A stretch of DNA of 64,000 nt from Tetrahymena thermophila SB210 (Eukaryota > Ciliophora > Oligohymenophorea > Hymenostomatida > Tetrahymenidae): contig NW_002476432.1 of the NCBI RefSeq assembly GCF_000189635.1, forward strand, positions 434,001-498,000, in the 5' to 3' direction. This document shows, piece after piece, positions 1 to 13,585 of the stretch; position 1 is the stretch's first letter, and every line of letters begins with the position of its first letter. The notes under the pieces were generated by a model. It was not told the DNA's origin and did not search any database. It saw nothing but the letters and a program-made list of their open reading frames with translations. Both the position numbers and the translations under genes were made by a program.

Positions 1-114
1 TTCATTTTCTACTTTTTCTTTGATTATTAACCAACTCATATCTTTTTATTTATTCATTTTTACCTGTAACTAACTATTACATTATATATTTTTATTCAAT
101 ATTTTTTTTAAAAG

Positions 115-3100
115 TCACAGTAAAATTGGTGATGAAGGTATATCAAGCTTAGGTTCTTCTTTAGAAAATTGCACTTATCTCTAAAATTTAAAACTTAATC
201 TTCGGTAAAAATAGTTTATTTGTTTTGGATTGTGATATTTTTTTAGTATAAAAATTAATTTAAAAAAATAGAATGAACTCTTTTTATTTATTTATTAATT
301 AGCTTTTTATTTGATTTATTTTTCTTTCTTATTATGGTTGAATTTTTCTTTTTTTTTTTGTTAATTTAACTCATTTTTTAATTTTTGAATTGTTGCTTTT
401 ACTATCAATTATATAATTCATTTCTTATTATTTCATCATTTTTTCTTTATAACTAACTAATTAATTATATTTTTTCTTCAATATTTAAAAAGTGGCAATC
501 AAATTGGTGCAATAGGAGCATCAGGCTTAGTTTCTGCTTTAGCAAATTGCACTAATCTCACAAATTTGACTCTTGACTTTTTGTAAAAACAATTTATTTG
601 TTTTGAATTGATATATTTTTTAGTATAAAAATTAATTTAAAACAAAGTAACTCTTATTGTTTATTTATTAGCATTTTACTTGATTTATTTTTCTTTACTT
701 TTTTTATTTTGTTTGCGTTTTTTTTTTTATTATTTATTAATTTCATTTTCAACATATGATTTTTTTATTAATTAATTAATTCCTTCTTATTTCTTCATTT
801 TTTACTTCTAACTAACAAATTAATTAATTAATTCATAAAATATTTTAATATTTAAAAAGTAACAATTAAATTGGTGAAAAAGGTGCATCAATTTTAGGTT
901 GTGCTTTAGCAAATTGCATTAGTCTCTCAACTTTGACACTTGATCTTAGGTAAAAAACAGTTTATTTGCTTTTAATTTTTATATTTTTTAATATAAAACT
1001 TAATTTAAATCAATATAAACTCTTTTAATTTATTAATTTTATTTATTTTTATTTTTCTTTTCATTCTGCTTTTATTTTTTTTTCTTTCTTAGTTAATTTT
1101 TCAATTTTCAACTTTTAATTTTTTTAATTTCTTATAATTTTTTCATTTTTTCCTTCTAATTTACTAATTAATACATATTTTAATATTTAAAAAGTAACAA
1201 TTAAATTGGTGACGAAGGTGCATCAGGCTTAGGCAATGGTTTAGCAAATTGCATTAATCTCTCAAATTTGACACTTTTCCTATAGTAAAAGGAGTTTATT
1301 AGATTTGTATTTGTGATATTTTTTAATTTAAAAATAAATTTAAAAGAATGAATATAACTCTTTTAATATTTTTTTTTAGATTTTCATTTGATTTATTTTC
1401 TTTTTATTTTTTCTATTCCTAGTCTTTATTTTGTTTTTTTTAATTTAACTCATTTTTGCATTTTAAAGTTTTACTTTTATTATTTATTAGTTAATTAATT
1501 CATATCTTATTATTTCTTCATTTTTTCCTTCTGACTAATTAATTATATTCTTTTTTACAATATTTAAAAAGTTAAAATAAAATTAATGTAATTGGCGCAT
1601 CAGGCTTAGGTTCTACTTTAGCAAATTGCACAAATCTCTCAAATTTAACACTTGATCTTATGTAAAAATAGTTTATTTCTTTTAGATTATGATAATTTTT
1701 AATATAAAAATTTATTTTAAAAAATAAAACTCTTTTTAACTTATTTATCTATTAGCATTTTATTTGATTTATTTTTTCTTTTTTCTTTTTTCTTTTCTTT
1801 TTTTGTTAGTTTAATTCATTTTTTTATTTTCAAATTTTTTATTAATTAATTAATTCATTCATTTATCATTATTTCTTCATTTTTTCCTTCTAACTAACAA
1901 TTAATAATTTTTTTTTCTACAATATTTAAAAAGTAGAAACTAAATTGGTGACAGAGGCGCATCAGGTTTAGGCTCAGGTTTAGGAAATTGCACTAATCTA
2001 TCAAATTTGACAATTTATCTACAGTAAAAACAGTTTATTTGTTTTGAATTGTGATATTTTTAATTTAAATATGAATTTAAAATAATTTAATAACTCTTTT
2101 AATTTATTTATTTATTAGTTTTTTTGATTTATTTTTCATGTACTTTAGCTTTTATTATAAAGTAATTTATTTAAATTATTTTATATTTTTTCTTCTTTTT
2201 TTCTTTCAGACTAATTGATTAATTACTTATTTTTTATTTAATTTTAAAAAGTGAGAATTAAATTGGTGATGAAGGTGCATCAGGATTAGGTTTTGGTTTA
2301 GCAAATTGTGCTAATCTTTCAAATTTGAAACTTGATCTTTTGTAAAAACAGTTTATTTGTTTTGTTTTTTTTTTGGATTGTGATAGTTTTTAGTATAAAT
2401 ATTTATTTCAAACAATATAACTCTTATATTTTATTTATTTATGAGCTTTATATTTGATTTGCTTTTTTTCTTTTTTATTTTGCTTGATTTTTTGTTTGTT
2501 TGTTTGCTTGCTATTTTAACTCTTTTTTTCACTTTCAACTTTTGCTTTTATAATAATTAATTAATTTCTTATTATATCTTCACTTTTTCCTTGAAACTAA
2601 ATAACAGAATATTATAATATTTAATAAGTCATAATTAAATTGGCGATGAAGGTGCATCAGGTTTAGGTTCTGCTTTAGCAAATTTCATTAGCCTCTCTAA
2701 TTTAAAACTTTATTTGAGGTAAAACTATTTATTTATTTTGAATTGTGATATTTTTTAATTTAAAAATGAATTTAAATCAAAAAAACTAATTCTAAAAATA
2801 TTTTTATTTTTTAGATTTTATTTGATTTATTATTCTTTTTTTATTATTTTGCTAGTGCTTTTTTTTTCTTTCTTTGTTAATCTACTCATTTTTTCATTTT
2901 CAACTTTTGCTTTTGTTATAAATTAATTTATTTCTTATTATTTATCAATTTTATCCTTGTAGCTAACTAATTAATTTTTTATTTTTTTCTTCAATATTTA
3001 AAAAGTAATAATTAAATTGGTGCAACTGGTGCAAAAGGCTTAGGTCTTGATTTAGAAAAGTGCAATCTCTCAAATTTGACACTTGATCTTGGGTAAATTC

Positions 3101-3435
3101 AGTTTACTCCTTTTGGATTATGATTAAAAGAATATAACTCTTTTAATTTATTTATTTATTTACTAGCTATTTATTTTTCTTTTTTACTCTATTTGTGTTT
3201 TTATTTTTTTTCTTTATTAATTTAAATCATTTTTTCATTTTCAACTTTTGCTTTTATTATTAATTAATTCATTTCTTATGATTATTCATTTTTTCCATGT
3301 AACTTACTAAATAATAATTTTTTTTTTTCTTAAATATTTAAAAAGTGAAAATTAAATTGGTGGTGAAAGTGCATCAGGCTTAGGTTCTGCCTTAGCAAAT
3401 TGCACTAATCTCTCAAATTTGACTCTTAATCTTAG
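115..3435 (+). repeat. Tandem exon-intron modules, left arm (10 copies)
   Basis: Ten direct repeats of about 320-380 bp, each holding one LRR exon plus the following intron. Introns share recognisable blocks (a GTAAAA donor, AGTTTATTTG near the start, ATATTTAAAAAG at the acceptor), so whole exon-intron units were duplicated, not only exons. Copies are more diverged and more variable in spacing than those of the right arm. Confidence 0.85.
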
Positions 3436-3680
3436 GTAAAAATAGTTTATTTGTTTTGAATTATGATATTATTCTACTAATTTTTTTTATTTGTTAATTT
3501 AAAATATAACATTTACATAAAAATTTTATTCTATATAAATTTTTTAGTAATTTAAACAAATTTAAATAAAAGATAAAATGAAATCAATAAATAATACTAA
3601 CTGAAAGTAGAAAGCAATTGTTTTAAATCAAAAAGATTAGTTGTCTTTAAAATAGATTTCTAATGATGATAAAAAAGTGA
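115..3680 (+). CDS. LRR protein, left arm; 5' end outside window
   Basis: This is a leucine-rich-repeat protein of the ribonuclease-inhibitor type, with one repeat per exon. Exons read 115-204, 493-582, 860-949, 1195-1284, 1572-1661, 1934-2023, 2252-2341, 2629-2718, 3006-3092, 3346-3435, and a probable last exon 3608-3680 ending in TGA. Nine of the ten repeat exons are exactly 90 nt; the ninth is 87 nt, lacking one codon. All start after AG with one base of a split codon and stop before GTAAA with two bases, so each can be duplicated or skipped without changing frame. A typical repeat reads NQIGDEGASGLGSGLANC followed by a TNLSNLTLDL-type strand. The last exon encodes a different basic tail (QIKKISCLQ) that matches the tail of the right-arm gene. 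The start lies outside the window. The binding partner is unknown; such repeats usually bind proteins. Exon calls are firm, the last exon moderately so. Confidence 0.85.
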
Positions 3681-3963
3681 TGAAAAAAAATGAATAAATA
3701 TAAAAATATTTGAATCATAGAATATATTTATATTTTATTTTATATACATATGTATGTATGTACTTGACAAAGATATATCGTAAAACCCAGCAATCTACTT
3801 AATTTATAATAAATAAATTTTTTTTTTTAATTTTTTTATTTTTATCAATAATTTATTTACTTAAAAAAATAAATATGAATGATATTTATAAATTTATTAA
3901 AAATCAAAATTTTATCCACCTAAAAAGTAAAACAGTGAAAAATTCTTTAAGGTGATTTCCCTT

Positions 3964-5496
3964 ATGACTCATATCAAAATACACATGCTAAAACAAGCAT
4001 TTACTGAGTTATCTGTCAAGAAGCTACTACCTCTCGTTAAAGAACTAAAATTGTTTATAAAAATGAAATAGTCGAACTCAACCAGATGTACTCACTCTTG
4101 GAGGTCTTTATCTATTAAAGCATCTTAACCTAGTTTGAATAAAGTAGTTTGGAGATAGAGATAAACTTCCGAGTAGTAAAAAAATACTCATCACATTTAA
4201 TCTAAAATGAATGTTTCTGATTCAATCCAAGAAGCTAAACCTAGCTTAAGCTCATTAACACCTCATTTGAATCTTGCTAAGGAGGAAGTAAAACCATTAG
4301 CCTAGCATATGAATCAAGAACTCAGAAGTTTATTGATTAATAAGTAATAGAAAAAAAAAACTCTATAATCAACCTGGATAAAGAAGAAATCAAGAAGTTA
4401 CTTTAAGAAAAGAAAGAAGAAGTAGATCAAATTCTTCTTGAACATACTTTAAAGAAAAAACAAGAAAATGAAATAATGTTAGACATGGAAAAATCTATTT
4501 AAATTAAAAAAAAAAATGTAATAGATGTAATTTAATAATTAAGTAACGAATCAAGTGAATCAAAACTGATTTCATCCAGAAAAACTATCAAGTTTAATCA
4601 ATCAGATAAAATTAATTAACAATTCGACCACAAATTAAAATCATAAAATCAGACTGATAGAATTGATTAGCTGGATTATCAAGAAAAATACCCTAATCAA
4701 TAATTGATTTCTTTAGAACTAAATACCAGAATTAATTAGGAGAATGAAAATAATTAAAAAATTAGTTCTGAACAAAATGCAATTCAGTTCACTACAAAAA
4801 CTAATTAACAAAATTGCTATGAAAGAAAACCGATTTCATTTACTACTAAAATTAATTAAGAAAATCATTCTGAACAAAACTCAAAATTATTCACTGCGGA
4901 AATTAATCAAAATTAACACTCTGAACCAAAATAAATTTCTTTCATAATAGAAATTAATTAGAAAAATCAGATTGAACAGAAGATGATTTCATTCACTACA
5001 GAAAATAATTAAAAAACAGAGAAAAAAAGATAATAAGAATAAAATTTATAACCCTCCAATTAAAATATTTGCATAATCTATACAGATTAATTAATTAGCA
5101 AGACAACTACAAAAGAAGATCCAATCAAATAATAACAACAGAAAATATTAATGAACCCAAGTTAAACTCAAATCGAAAAATATAAGTTATTATTATAAAT
5201 GGATAGATAGCAAAGCAAATATAAATACAGCAGAAGAAAAAATAAAAGTACTGGAAAAATAAATATAAGATTTAATGCCACCTAGATTTAAACTCGATGT
5301 ACAGATAAATCAAGCCAAAATAAAAGGAAAACCAATGCTAGATTTCAAAAGAGATTTTAATAATATTGTGTCTAAATAATAAAAAATCTAAATTCTGATA
5401 CTTGTGGAAAAAAAGAAAATAGAACTAGAAATTATAAGACAATAAAAAATAAAAGGAAATATAGAAAAATTAGAAGAATCAAAAAAAGATATTTGA
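3964..5496 (+). pseudogene. Degenerate or unresolved reading frame between the LRR arms
   Basis: Under the ciliate code three long open stretches follow one another in different frames. The first opens at ATG 3964 and runs to TGA 4567-4569. The second is offset from the first and opens in about 4290-5270; it has charged, coding-like sequence such as EEIKKLLQEKKEEVDQILLE. The third runs to TGA 5494-5496, with YYYKWIDSKANINTAEEK at its start. The first switch falls near a run of ten A at 4351-4360, the second near 5160-5200. Either indels broke a gene or introns I could not place join the pieces. The middle part holds a 17-residue tandem repeat. I do not recognise the family. The composition is rich in Lys, Gln, Asn and Glu, suggesting a coiled-coil or disordered protein. 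Its place in the spacer of an inverted duplication suggests it is not part of either LRR gene. Confidence 0.4.
4782..5006 (+). repeat. 51-bp tandem repeat, 4 full copies plus a partial
   Basis: Units begin at 4782, 4833, 4884, 4935 and (partial) 4986. Each encodes 17 residues of the pattern ISFTTKINQENHSEQNx in the second frame of the surrounding reading frame. The period is a multiple of three, so all frames stay open. A more degenerate copy may precede it from about 4710. Confidence 0.8.
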
Positions 5497-5778
5497 AACA
5501 AATAAATTTAAGTCATCTACAATAATAAAATAAGGAATTATTAGAAATTCAATAGTGTTTATAAAATTAAATTTTTAAATAATTAACTAATTAAAATAAA
5601 TAATTTAAAAAATTATTGTTAATTATTTAAATTATATGTTTTTCGTTGTAAATGTATCAAACTATTTGTAATATGAATGATGTTTATAAAAAAAAAAGCA
5701 ATAATAAAATCTATCTATCTATTTTATTTTAGGTTAAAATAACTTTTTCAAAATTTTTAAAAATAAAATTATTAATAT

Positions 5779-8700
5779 TCAATTATTCAAACATTTAATA
5801 TTGATTGATTCGTCCTTTTTAAGCCATTTTTTTATCATTAGAATGTTTTTTTAAAGACAACTAATCTTTTTGATTTAAGACACTTGCTGATTACTTTGGA
5901 TTTTTATGATTAATTCATTGAGCTAAAATTTTATAATAAATTTGTGTAAATTTTAAATAAATATCAAATAGAATAAACTTTTAAATTATAAATTATTTCT
6001 TAAATTAATAAATAAAATAAAATTAGTAGAATAAAAATATAAATCAAATCAAATAAATTAAAAGAACTTTTTTGTTTTATATTCATTTTTATAGTTTAAA
6101 ATATCACAATCCAAAATAAATAAATTATTTTTTTTTACATAAGATCAAGTGTCAAATTTGAGAGATTAATGCAATTTGCTAAAGCAGAACCTAAGCCTGA
6201 TGCGCCTTTGTCACAAATTTTATTGTAACTTTTAAAATATTTTTCATTAAATAGTTAAACAGAAGGAAAAAATAAAGAAAAAATATGAAATAATAAATAA
6301 GATTAATTAATAATAAAAGCAAAAGTTGAAAATAAAATGATGAGTTAAATTAACAAAGAATGAACAAAAAAAAAAAAGCAAGCACAATAAAAAGAAAAAG
6401 AAAAAAGAGCTTTATTGTTTTAAATTAATTTTTATAATTAAAAATATCACAATCCAAAACAAATAAACTGTTTTTACCAAAGGTGAAGTTTCAGATTTGA
6501 GAGATTAATGCACTTTGCTAAAGCAGAACCTAAGTCTGATGAACCTTCATCACAAATTTAATTTTCACTTTTTAAATGTTGAAGAAAAAATATATCATTA
6601 AATAGTTAATTAGAAGGAAAAAATAAAGAAAAAATATGAAATAATAAGATTAATTAATTAATAATAAAAGCAAAAGTTGTAAATAAAATAACAAGTTAAA
6701 TTAACAAAGAAAGAACAAAAAAAAAGCAAACACAATAAAAAGAAAATGAAAAAAGAACTTTATTGCTTTAAATAAGTTTTTTTTATTAAAAATATCACAA
6801 TCCAAATCAAATAAACTGTTTTTACCGAAGAACAAGTGTCAAATTTGAGAGATTAATGCACTTTGCTAAACCAGAACCTAAGCCTGATGCGCCTTTGTCA
6901 CCAATTTTATTGCTACTTTTTAAATATTGAAGAAAAAATACATCATTAAATAGTTAATTAGAAGGAAAAAATGAAGAAAAATATGAAATAATAAATCAGA
7001 TTAATTAATAATAAAAGTAAAAGTTGAAAATAAAATGATGAGTTAAATTAAAAAGTAATAACTAAAAAAAAGTAAGCACAATAAAAAGAAAAAGAAAAAA
7101 GAATTTTATTGTTTTAAATTAGTTTTTATAATTAAAAATATCACAACCCAAAACAAATAAACTTTTTTTACAAAAGATCAAGTGTCATATTTGAGAGATT
7201 AATGTAATTTGCTAAAGCAGAACCTAAGACTGATGCGCCTTCGTCACCAATTTAATTGTAGCTTTTTAAATATTGAAGAAAAAATATATCATTAAATAGT
7301 AAATTAGAAGGTAAAAATGAAGAAAAAATATGAAATAATAAATAAGATTAATTAATAATAAAAGCAAATGTTGAAAATAAAATGATGAATTAAATTAACA
7401 AAGAACAAAAAAAAAAGCAAGCACAATAATAGAAAAAAGAGCTTTATTGTTTTAAATTAATTTTTATAATTAAAAATATCACAATCCAAAACAAATAAAC
7501 AGTTTTTACCCAAGCTCAAGTGTCAAATTTGAGAGATTAATGCACTTTGCTAAAGCAGAACCTAAGCCTGATGCGCCTTCGTCACCAATTTAATTGTAAC
7601 TTTTTAAATATTGAAGAAAAAATATATCATTAAATAATTAATTAGAAGGAAAAAATGAAGAAAAAATATGAAATAATAAATAAGATTAATTAATAATAAA
7701 AGCAAAAGTTGAAAATAAAATGATGAGTTAAATTAATAAAGAAAGAACAAAAAAAAAAGCAAGCACAATAAAAAGAAAAAGTAAAAAGAACTTTATTGCT
7801 TTAAATTAGTTTTTATAATTAAAAATATCACAATCCAAAACAAATAAACAGTTTTTACATAAGCTCAAGTGTCAAATTTGAGAGATTAATGCACTTTGCT
7901 AAACCAGAACCTAAGCCTGATGCACCTTCGTAACCAATTTAATTGCTCCTTTTTAAATATTGAAGAAAAAATATATCATTAAATAGTTAATTAGAAGGAA
8001 AAAATGAAGAAAAAATATGAAATAATAAATAAGATTAATTGATAATAAAAGTAAAAGTTGAAAATAAAATGATGAGTTAAATTAAAAAAGAAAGAACTAA
8101 AAAAAAAGCAAGCACAATAAAAAAATTAAAAAAAAAAGAGCTTCATTGTTTTAAATTAGTTTTTCTAATTAAAAATATCACAATCCAAAACAAATAAACT
8201 GTTTTTACTAAAGGATAAGTGTCAAATTTGAGAGATTAATGGAATTTGCTAAAGCAGAACCTAAGACTGATGTGCCTTCGTCACCAATTTAATTGTAACT
8301 TTTTAAATATTGAAGAAAAAATATATCATTAAATAGTAAATTAGAAGGTAAAAATGAAGAAAAAATATGAAATAATAAATAAGATTAATTAATAATAAAA
8401 GCAAAAGTTGAAAATAAAATGATGAGTTAAATTAGCAATTAAAGAGAAAAAAAAGCAAGCACAATAAAAGAAAAAAGAGCTTTATTGTTTTAAATTAATT
8501 TTTATAATTAAAAATATCACAATCCAAAACAAATAAACAGTTTTTACCCAAGCTCAAGTGTCAAATTTGAGAGATTAATACAATTTACTAAAGCAGAACC
8601 TAAGCCTGATGCGCCTTCGTCACCAATTTAATTTTCACTTTTAAATATTGAAGAAAAAATATGAAATAATAGTATTAATTAATAATAAAAGCAAAAGTTG

Positions 8701-9247
8701 AAAATAAAATGATGATTTAAATTAACAAATAAAGAAAAAAAAAGCAAGCACAATAAAAAAATAAAAAAAATGAGTTTTTTTTTAAGAATCCAAAACAAAT
8801 AAACTATTTTTACCAAAGCTAAAGTGTCAAATTTGAGAGATTAATGCACTTTGCTAAAGCAGAACCTAAGCCTGATACACCGATTACACCAATTTAATTT
8901 GCACTTTTTAAATATTGAAGAAAAAATAAATAATTAAATAGTTAATTAGAAGAAAAAAATGAAGAAAATATATAAAATAATAAATAAGATTAATTAATAA
9001 TAAAAGTAAAAGTTGAAAATAAATGATGAGTTAAATTAACAAAGAAAGAAAAAAAAAAAGCAAGCACAATAAAAAGAAAAAGAAAAAAGAGTTTTATTGT
9101 TTTAAATTAGTTTTTATAATAAAAAATCACAATCTAAAACTTTTAAATTGTTTTTACCGAAGATCAAGTGTCAAATTTGAGAGATTAATGCAATTTGCTA
9201 AACCAGAACCTAAGCCTGATGCACATTCATCATCAATTTAATTTTCA
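5779..9247 (-). CDS. LRR protein, right arm (convergent with the left arm)
   Basis: This is the minus-strand counterpart of the left-arm gene. In transcription order the exons are 9158-9247, 8814-8903, 8548-8637, 8209-8298, 7859-7948, 7510-7599, 7172-7261, 6826-6915, 6478-6567, 6139-6228 and a last exon 5779-5893 ending in TGA. All ten repeat exons are exactly 90 nt with the same split-codon phase as the left arm. The last exon gives a 38-residue tail sharing QIKKISCLQ with the left gene but extending further (KKDESINIKCLNN). Introns are nearly as alike as the exons, so this array expanded or was homogenised recently. No start codon could be placed upstream of 9247; a first exon may lie in 9260-11100 or be lost. 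Ribonuclease-inhibitor-type LRRs are usually interaction surfaces; no catalytic domain is seen. Confidence 0.8.
6139..9247 (-). repeat. Tandem exon-intron modules, right arm (10 copies)
   Basis: Ten modules with spacing mostly 338-350 bp; one step (8548 to 8814) is 266 bp because of a deletion inside an intron. Introns share long blocks, for example a run containing GTTAATTAGAAGGAAAAAA and another with AGCAAGCACAATAAAAAG. The array is in inverted orientation to 115-3435. Confidence 0.85.
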
Positions 9248-9259
9248 CTTTTTAAATAT

Positions 9260-11121
9260 TGAAGAAAAAAAAAATCATTTTATATACAGTTTTTTTCATT
9301 TTATAAAATTAAAATTTTAAATATTTTTTCCGAATTTTTTTTCATTTGTAAAATTTTTAAAAATTTATTTTTTTTCAAAAAAAATTATATATTACAAGAA
9401 TATATGGTATTTTTATTTCAAATTTTACATTTTGTAAATTTAAAGCTTCTAAAAACTCAAAAATAAAGCTGTTTAAAGCTACTTTAGCTTTATTTATTAT
9501 GTTCTTAAGATATATTACATTTTGACTTTTTTAAATTGAATAGGCATTTCATTCTAGTTAATTAGAAGGAAAAATTAAGAAAAAATATGAAATAATAAGA
9601 TAATTAATAATTTATAAAATTAACAAAGAATGAAAAAAAAGGAAATCATAAGAAAAAGAAAAAGGAAAATAAATAAATAAATTGAAAGAGCTTTAGTGTT
9701 TTAAATTAACTTTTATAATTAAAAATATTACAATCCAAAACTAATATACTGACTGCTTTTATTAAGTGTAAGTTTCAATAGCAAAAAATGAAGATAAAAT
9801 ATCGAATAATAAAAAATGAATAATAAATAATTAAAAATTAAGTTGAAATAGCTAAAAAATTTTTGTTTTAATAAAAATCAATTAATGAATAATGATGATA
9901 ATTTCAAAAACAAAAATATTTAAATAAATTGAAAGTTAAATAATAAAAAATATTAGTAATAATAAAAATAATATTTATATATAAAATATACTAGAGATCA
10001 ATATAGAGAACCTAATGAGATAAAAGTGAAGAGCTTAAAAACTTTTTTTATTAATTTATATAAATTTAAAGGATATTAATAAAAAAATTAATAATTACTT
10101 CTTCTAATTTGAAGTAATATCTAATCTATTATATCATTTATTTTTTTTTTCAGAAATATTTAATAGCAAGCAATTTATAAAATTTAATTAATTATAAATG
10201 GATAAAAAGAACAATTAAAATATAATAATTAAATATCAAATATTAATATATAAATTTGGTTTTATGAAGAGATATCACATAAAAATTAATTTAAAATTCA
10301 TTATTTAATCTTAATATTTATATTTAAAACATATAATTAAAAATATATATAGTAGGAATTAGAGAAGGCAAGTTAGTCATATTTTAAAAAATTCTAGCAA
10401 TTAATTAATTAATTAAAATGTTTTCACCTAGTTAAAAATTCACTTTTTTTAGAGTTAAATTGAATTAGAATAAATACGGTAGTAGAACATATATTTCTAG
10501 AACATCTTCAACTTGCCCTAATTTCTATTTGTTGATAATTTTCTTTTAACATTATAAATATGGCCTTACAAAATAAATTTCATATTGCAAAGTATGTTTA
10601 TTCTGAAATAATATTGAAATATATTCAACTTCTAACTTAATTACTTTTAATAATTCTAATTGTAAAATACTTATCTGTAAGAATGTTATTAAAGCATATT
10701 TAAAAATACTTATTTGTAAGAATGTTTTTAAAGCATATTTAAAAATGATTATTTACAAAAATTTATTAATATGCTCAAAATAAATATCATAGTTTTTTTT
10801 ATGAGATAAATACATTCATTTATATTGGTTTATTTTTATCAACAAATATTTTATAATATTTAAGCTTTTTATATTGCTTTATATAAGGAATTTTTGGAGA
10901 ATGTGAAAAAATAAAAGTAAAAAAAATTAATTAAACAAGCAAACAATTTAGTTAAAAAAGATTATTGGTGAATTAATTCTAAAAACTGTAGAGAAAGAAA
11001 ATTATATAAAGTAATAGAATAAATTGCAAGCAAAATATATTTAATAATTGTATTTTTATTTGTAAATCTTTTATTTAATAATAAATTAATCAATTAGTTA
11101 TTTAATCAATCAATCAATTAA
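9260..11121. other. Intergenic, with a decayed LRR module
   Basis: No gene is recognised. At 9540-9790 intron blocks typical of the right-arm array reappear (AGTTAATTAGAAGGAAAAA and TTACAATCCAAAAC), followed by a few bases resembling an exon edge. This looks like an eleventh module whose exon has been mostly deleted. The unrelated stretch 9280-9540 separates it from the array and may be an insertion. A 39-bp direct repeat lies at 10668-10745. The rest is AT-rich sequence. Confidence 0.5.
10668..10745. repeat. 39-bp direct repeat, 2 copies
   Basis: Copies at 10668-10706 and 10707-10745 differ at two positions; both contain GTAAGAATGTT and AAAGCATATTTAAAAA. No function is apparent. Confidence 0.7.
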
Positions 11122-12033
<912 letters not shown>

Positions 12034-13585
12034 TTCTTATTAGTTTTTACTTATTTTTTGCTTTTTAAATAATATCTTAAATGATTTTTTTTTAATTACA
12101 AATTTATTATTATTTATTTTCTCAGATGAATGATTGTTTTTAACCAAATTATAAACCTCAAAAATTTAGATAAAAAAGATATTAAGCTTTTTTAACAAAC
12201 ACACTACATAAAATTAAAACAAGTTTAATCAATTCTAAATAAATAAAATACGTCATTTATTCATTAGTTCACTTAACTAACATTCCTAAGTAGGCTTAAA
12301 TGCTTTCTTTAGATAAACGCCCACAATATAGTTTTTAAATATTACTCAATCCCCTACTTAACTAATGTCGCATTAATTTATTTTTTAATGTGGGGTAAAA
12401 GTATGCTTACCTAAATTAAGTCAAAACAAGCTGTCTGTCTTCAAGATTTATATCTAAAAATGAATAAATAAAACCCTTATTTAAAATTTTATAAAAATAA
12501 ATACAAGTGGTTAGAATTTACATGCAAATTTTCATATGATATTCCTAATCAACTCATCAAACAAAAAATTTCTTTTCAGTTCTCATAAGAATCTAATTAA
12601 AAGTAAACTGTTTAAAATAGAAAAAATGATTGGTTAAAATAGAAAAAAAAATCAACAATGTAAATCCATCAGAAAAGTAAAAAATCACAAGAAATGATAA
12701 AAAATTGTTATTTTAAACAAATTATTTTTTAAAATGTTAGTTTTTATTTAAATTATTTTGTATTTCAATAAAAATGTTGTGTAAATAATAGAAACTAAAT
12801 AATTAAATATGTTATTTGTTTATTATAAATTAATGAATGAGTGATTTGAAGAACAAAGTTGTTATTATTAATAAATATTTTTCATATAATAAGAATAAAT
12901 GATTTTAAATTTAAGAACATTCAAACATTAAACAAATTTTAATAATTTTTCATTATTTAAATTAGAAAAAAAAATTTTATCTTAAAAATATTTTAAAACT
13001 TTTTTCCTATTAAAATTTAAAAGCAAAATTTTTAATATAAAGAAATGAAAGACTAAATAAATAATTTGATAGTATAGATATTTTGGATTGTTAGTTAAAG
13101 ATATAACTTTTTGATGCTTGTTTTGAATAATATATAATTAACAAATAAATATTTTATACAATCTTTTATACTGAATGTAGAGAATAATTATAAATGATTT
13201 AGTGAGTAAAGTCTTTGTTTGTACTTCCTTAGACATTTAAAAAACCACCATCAAGCAAGCTAATAGGTTAGTTGGTTTTTTTTGTTTGTTACCAAGAAAA
13301 AAGTATTCAAGCAAGCAAACAAGCAAACAAAAAGGAATATATTTGTTTCACATAGAGAATGTAGATAGGTTAATTTAAAGTTTTGTTTGAATAGAAAGGA
13401 AATTATAGAATTTATAAATTTCTATAAATTTCATTCATTTTTAAATCAAGTATGTGCATTGAACGCGCGATATAAATATAATAAATAATCAATATGTTTT
13501 GTTCTTCAAAATTCATCGTTTCATTAATTACTAATGTCTTTTATTATTATTAAATATATAAAATAAGAAAATATTACACAAATCA
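12034..13585. other. Intergenic region
   Basis: This lies upstream of the UMP-CMP kinase and downstream of CCDC39, both on the minus strand, so it should hold the kinase promoter and the CCDC39 3' end. Short simple repeats of CAAGCAAG type occur at 13240-13330. No reading frame, tRNA or other RNA gene was recognised. Confidence 0.5.

Noticed and set aside
4744-4947. Alternative frame through the 51-bp repeats (MKIIKKLVLN...)
   Set aside because: Repeats with a period divisible by three keep every frame open; the frame used here stays open on both sides for about 1 kb under the ciliate code.
115-9247. Regularly spaced repeats reminiscent of a CRISPR array
   Set aside because: The repeated units are 90-nt spliced exons that encode LRRs, and the spacers are similar introns rather than unique sequence.
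12240-12430. Slightly GC-richer patch considered as tRNA or other small RNA
   Set aside because: No cloverleaf, T-loop sequence or internal promoter boxes could be found; no tRNA or rRNA gene was recognised anywhere in the window.
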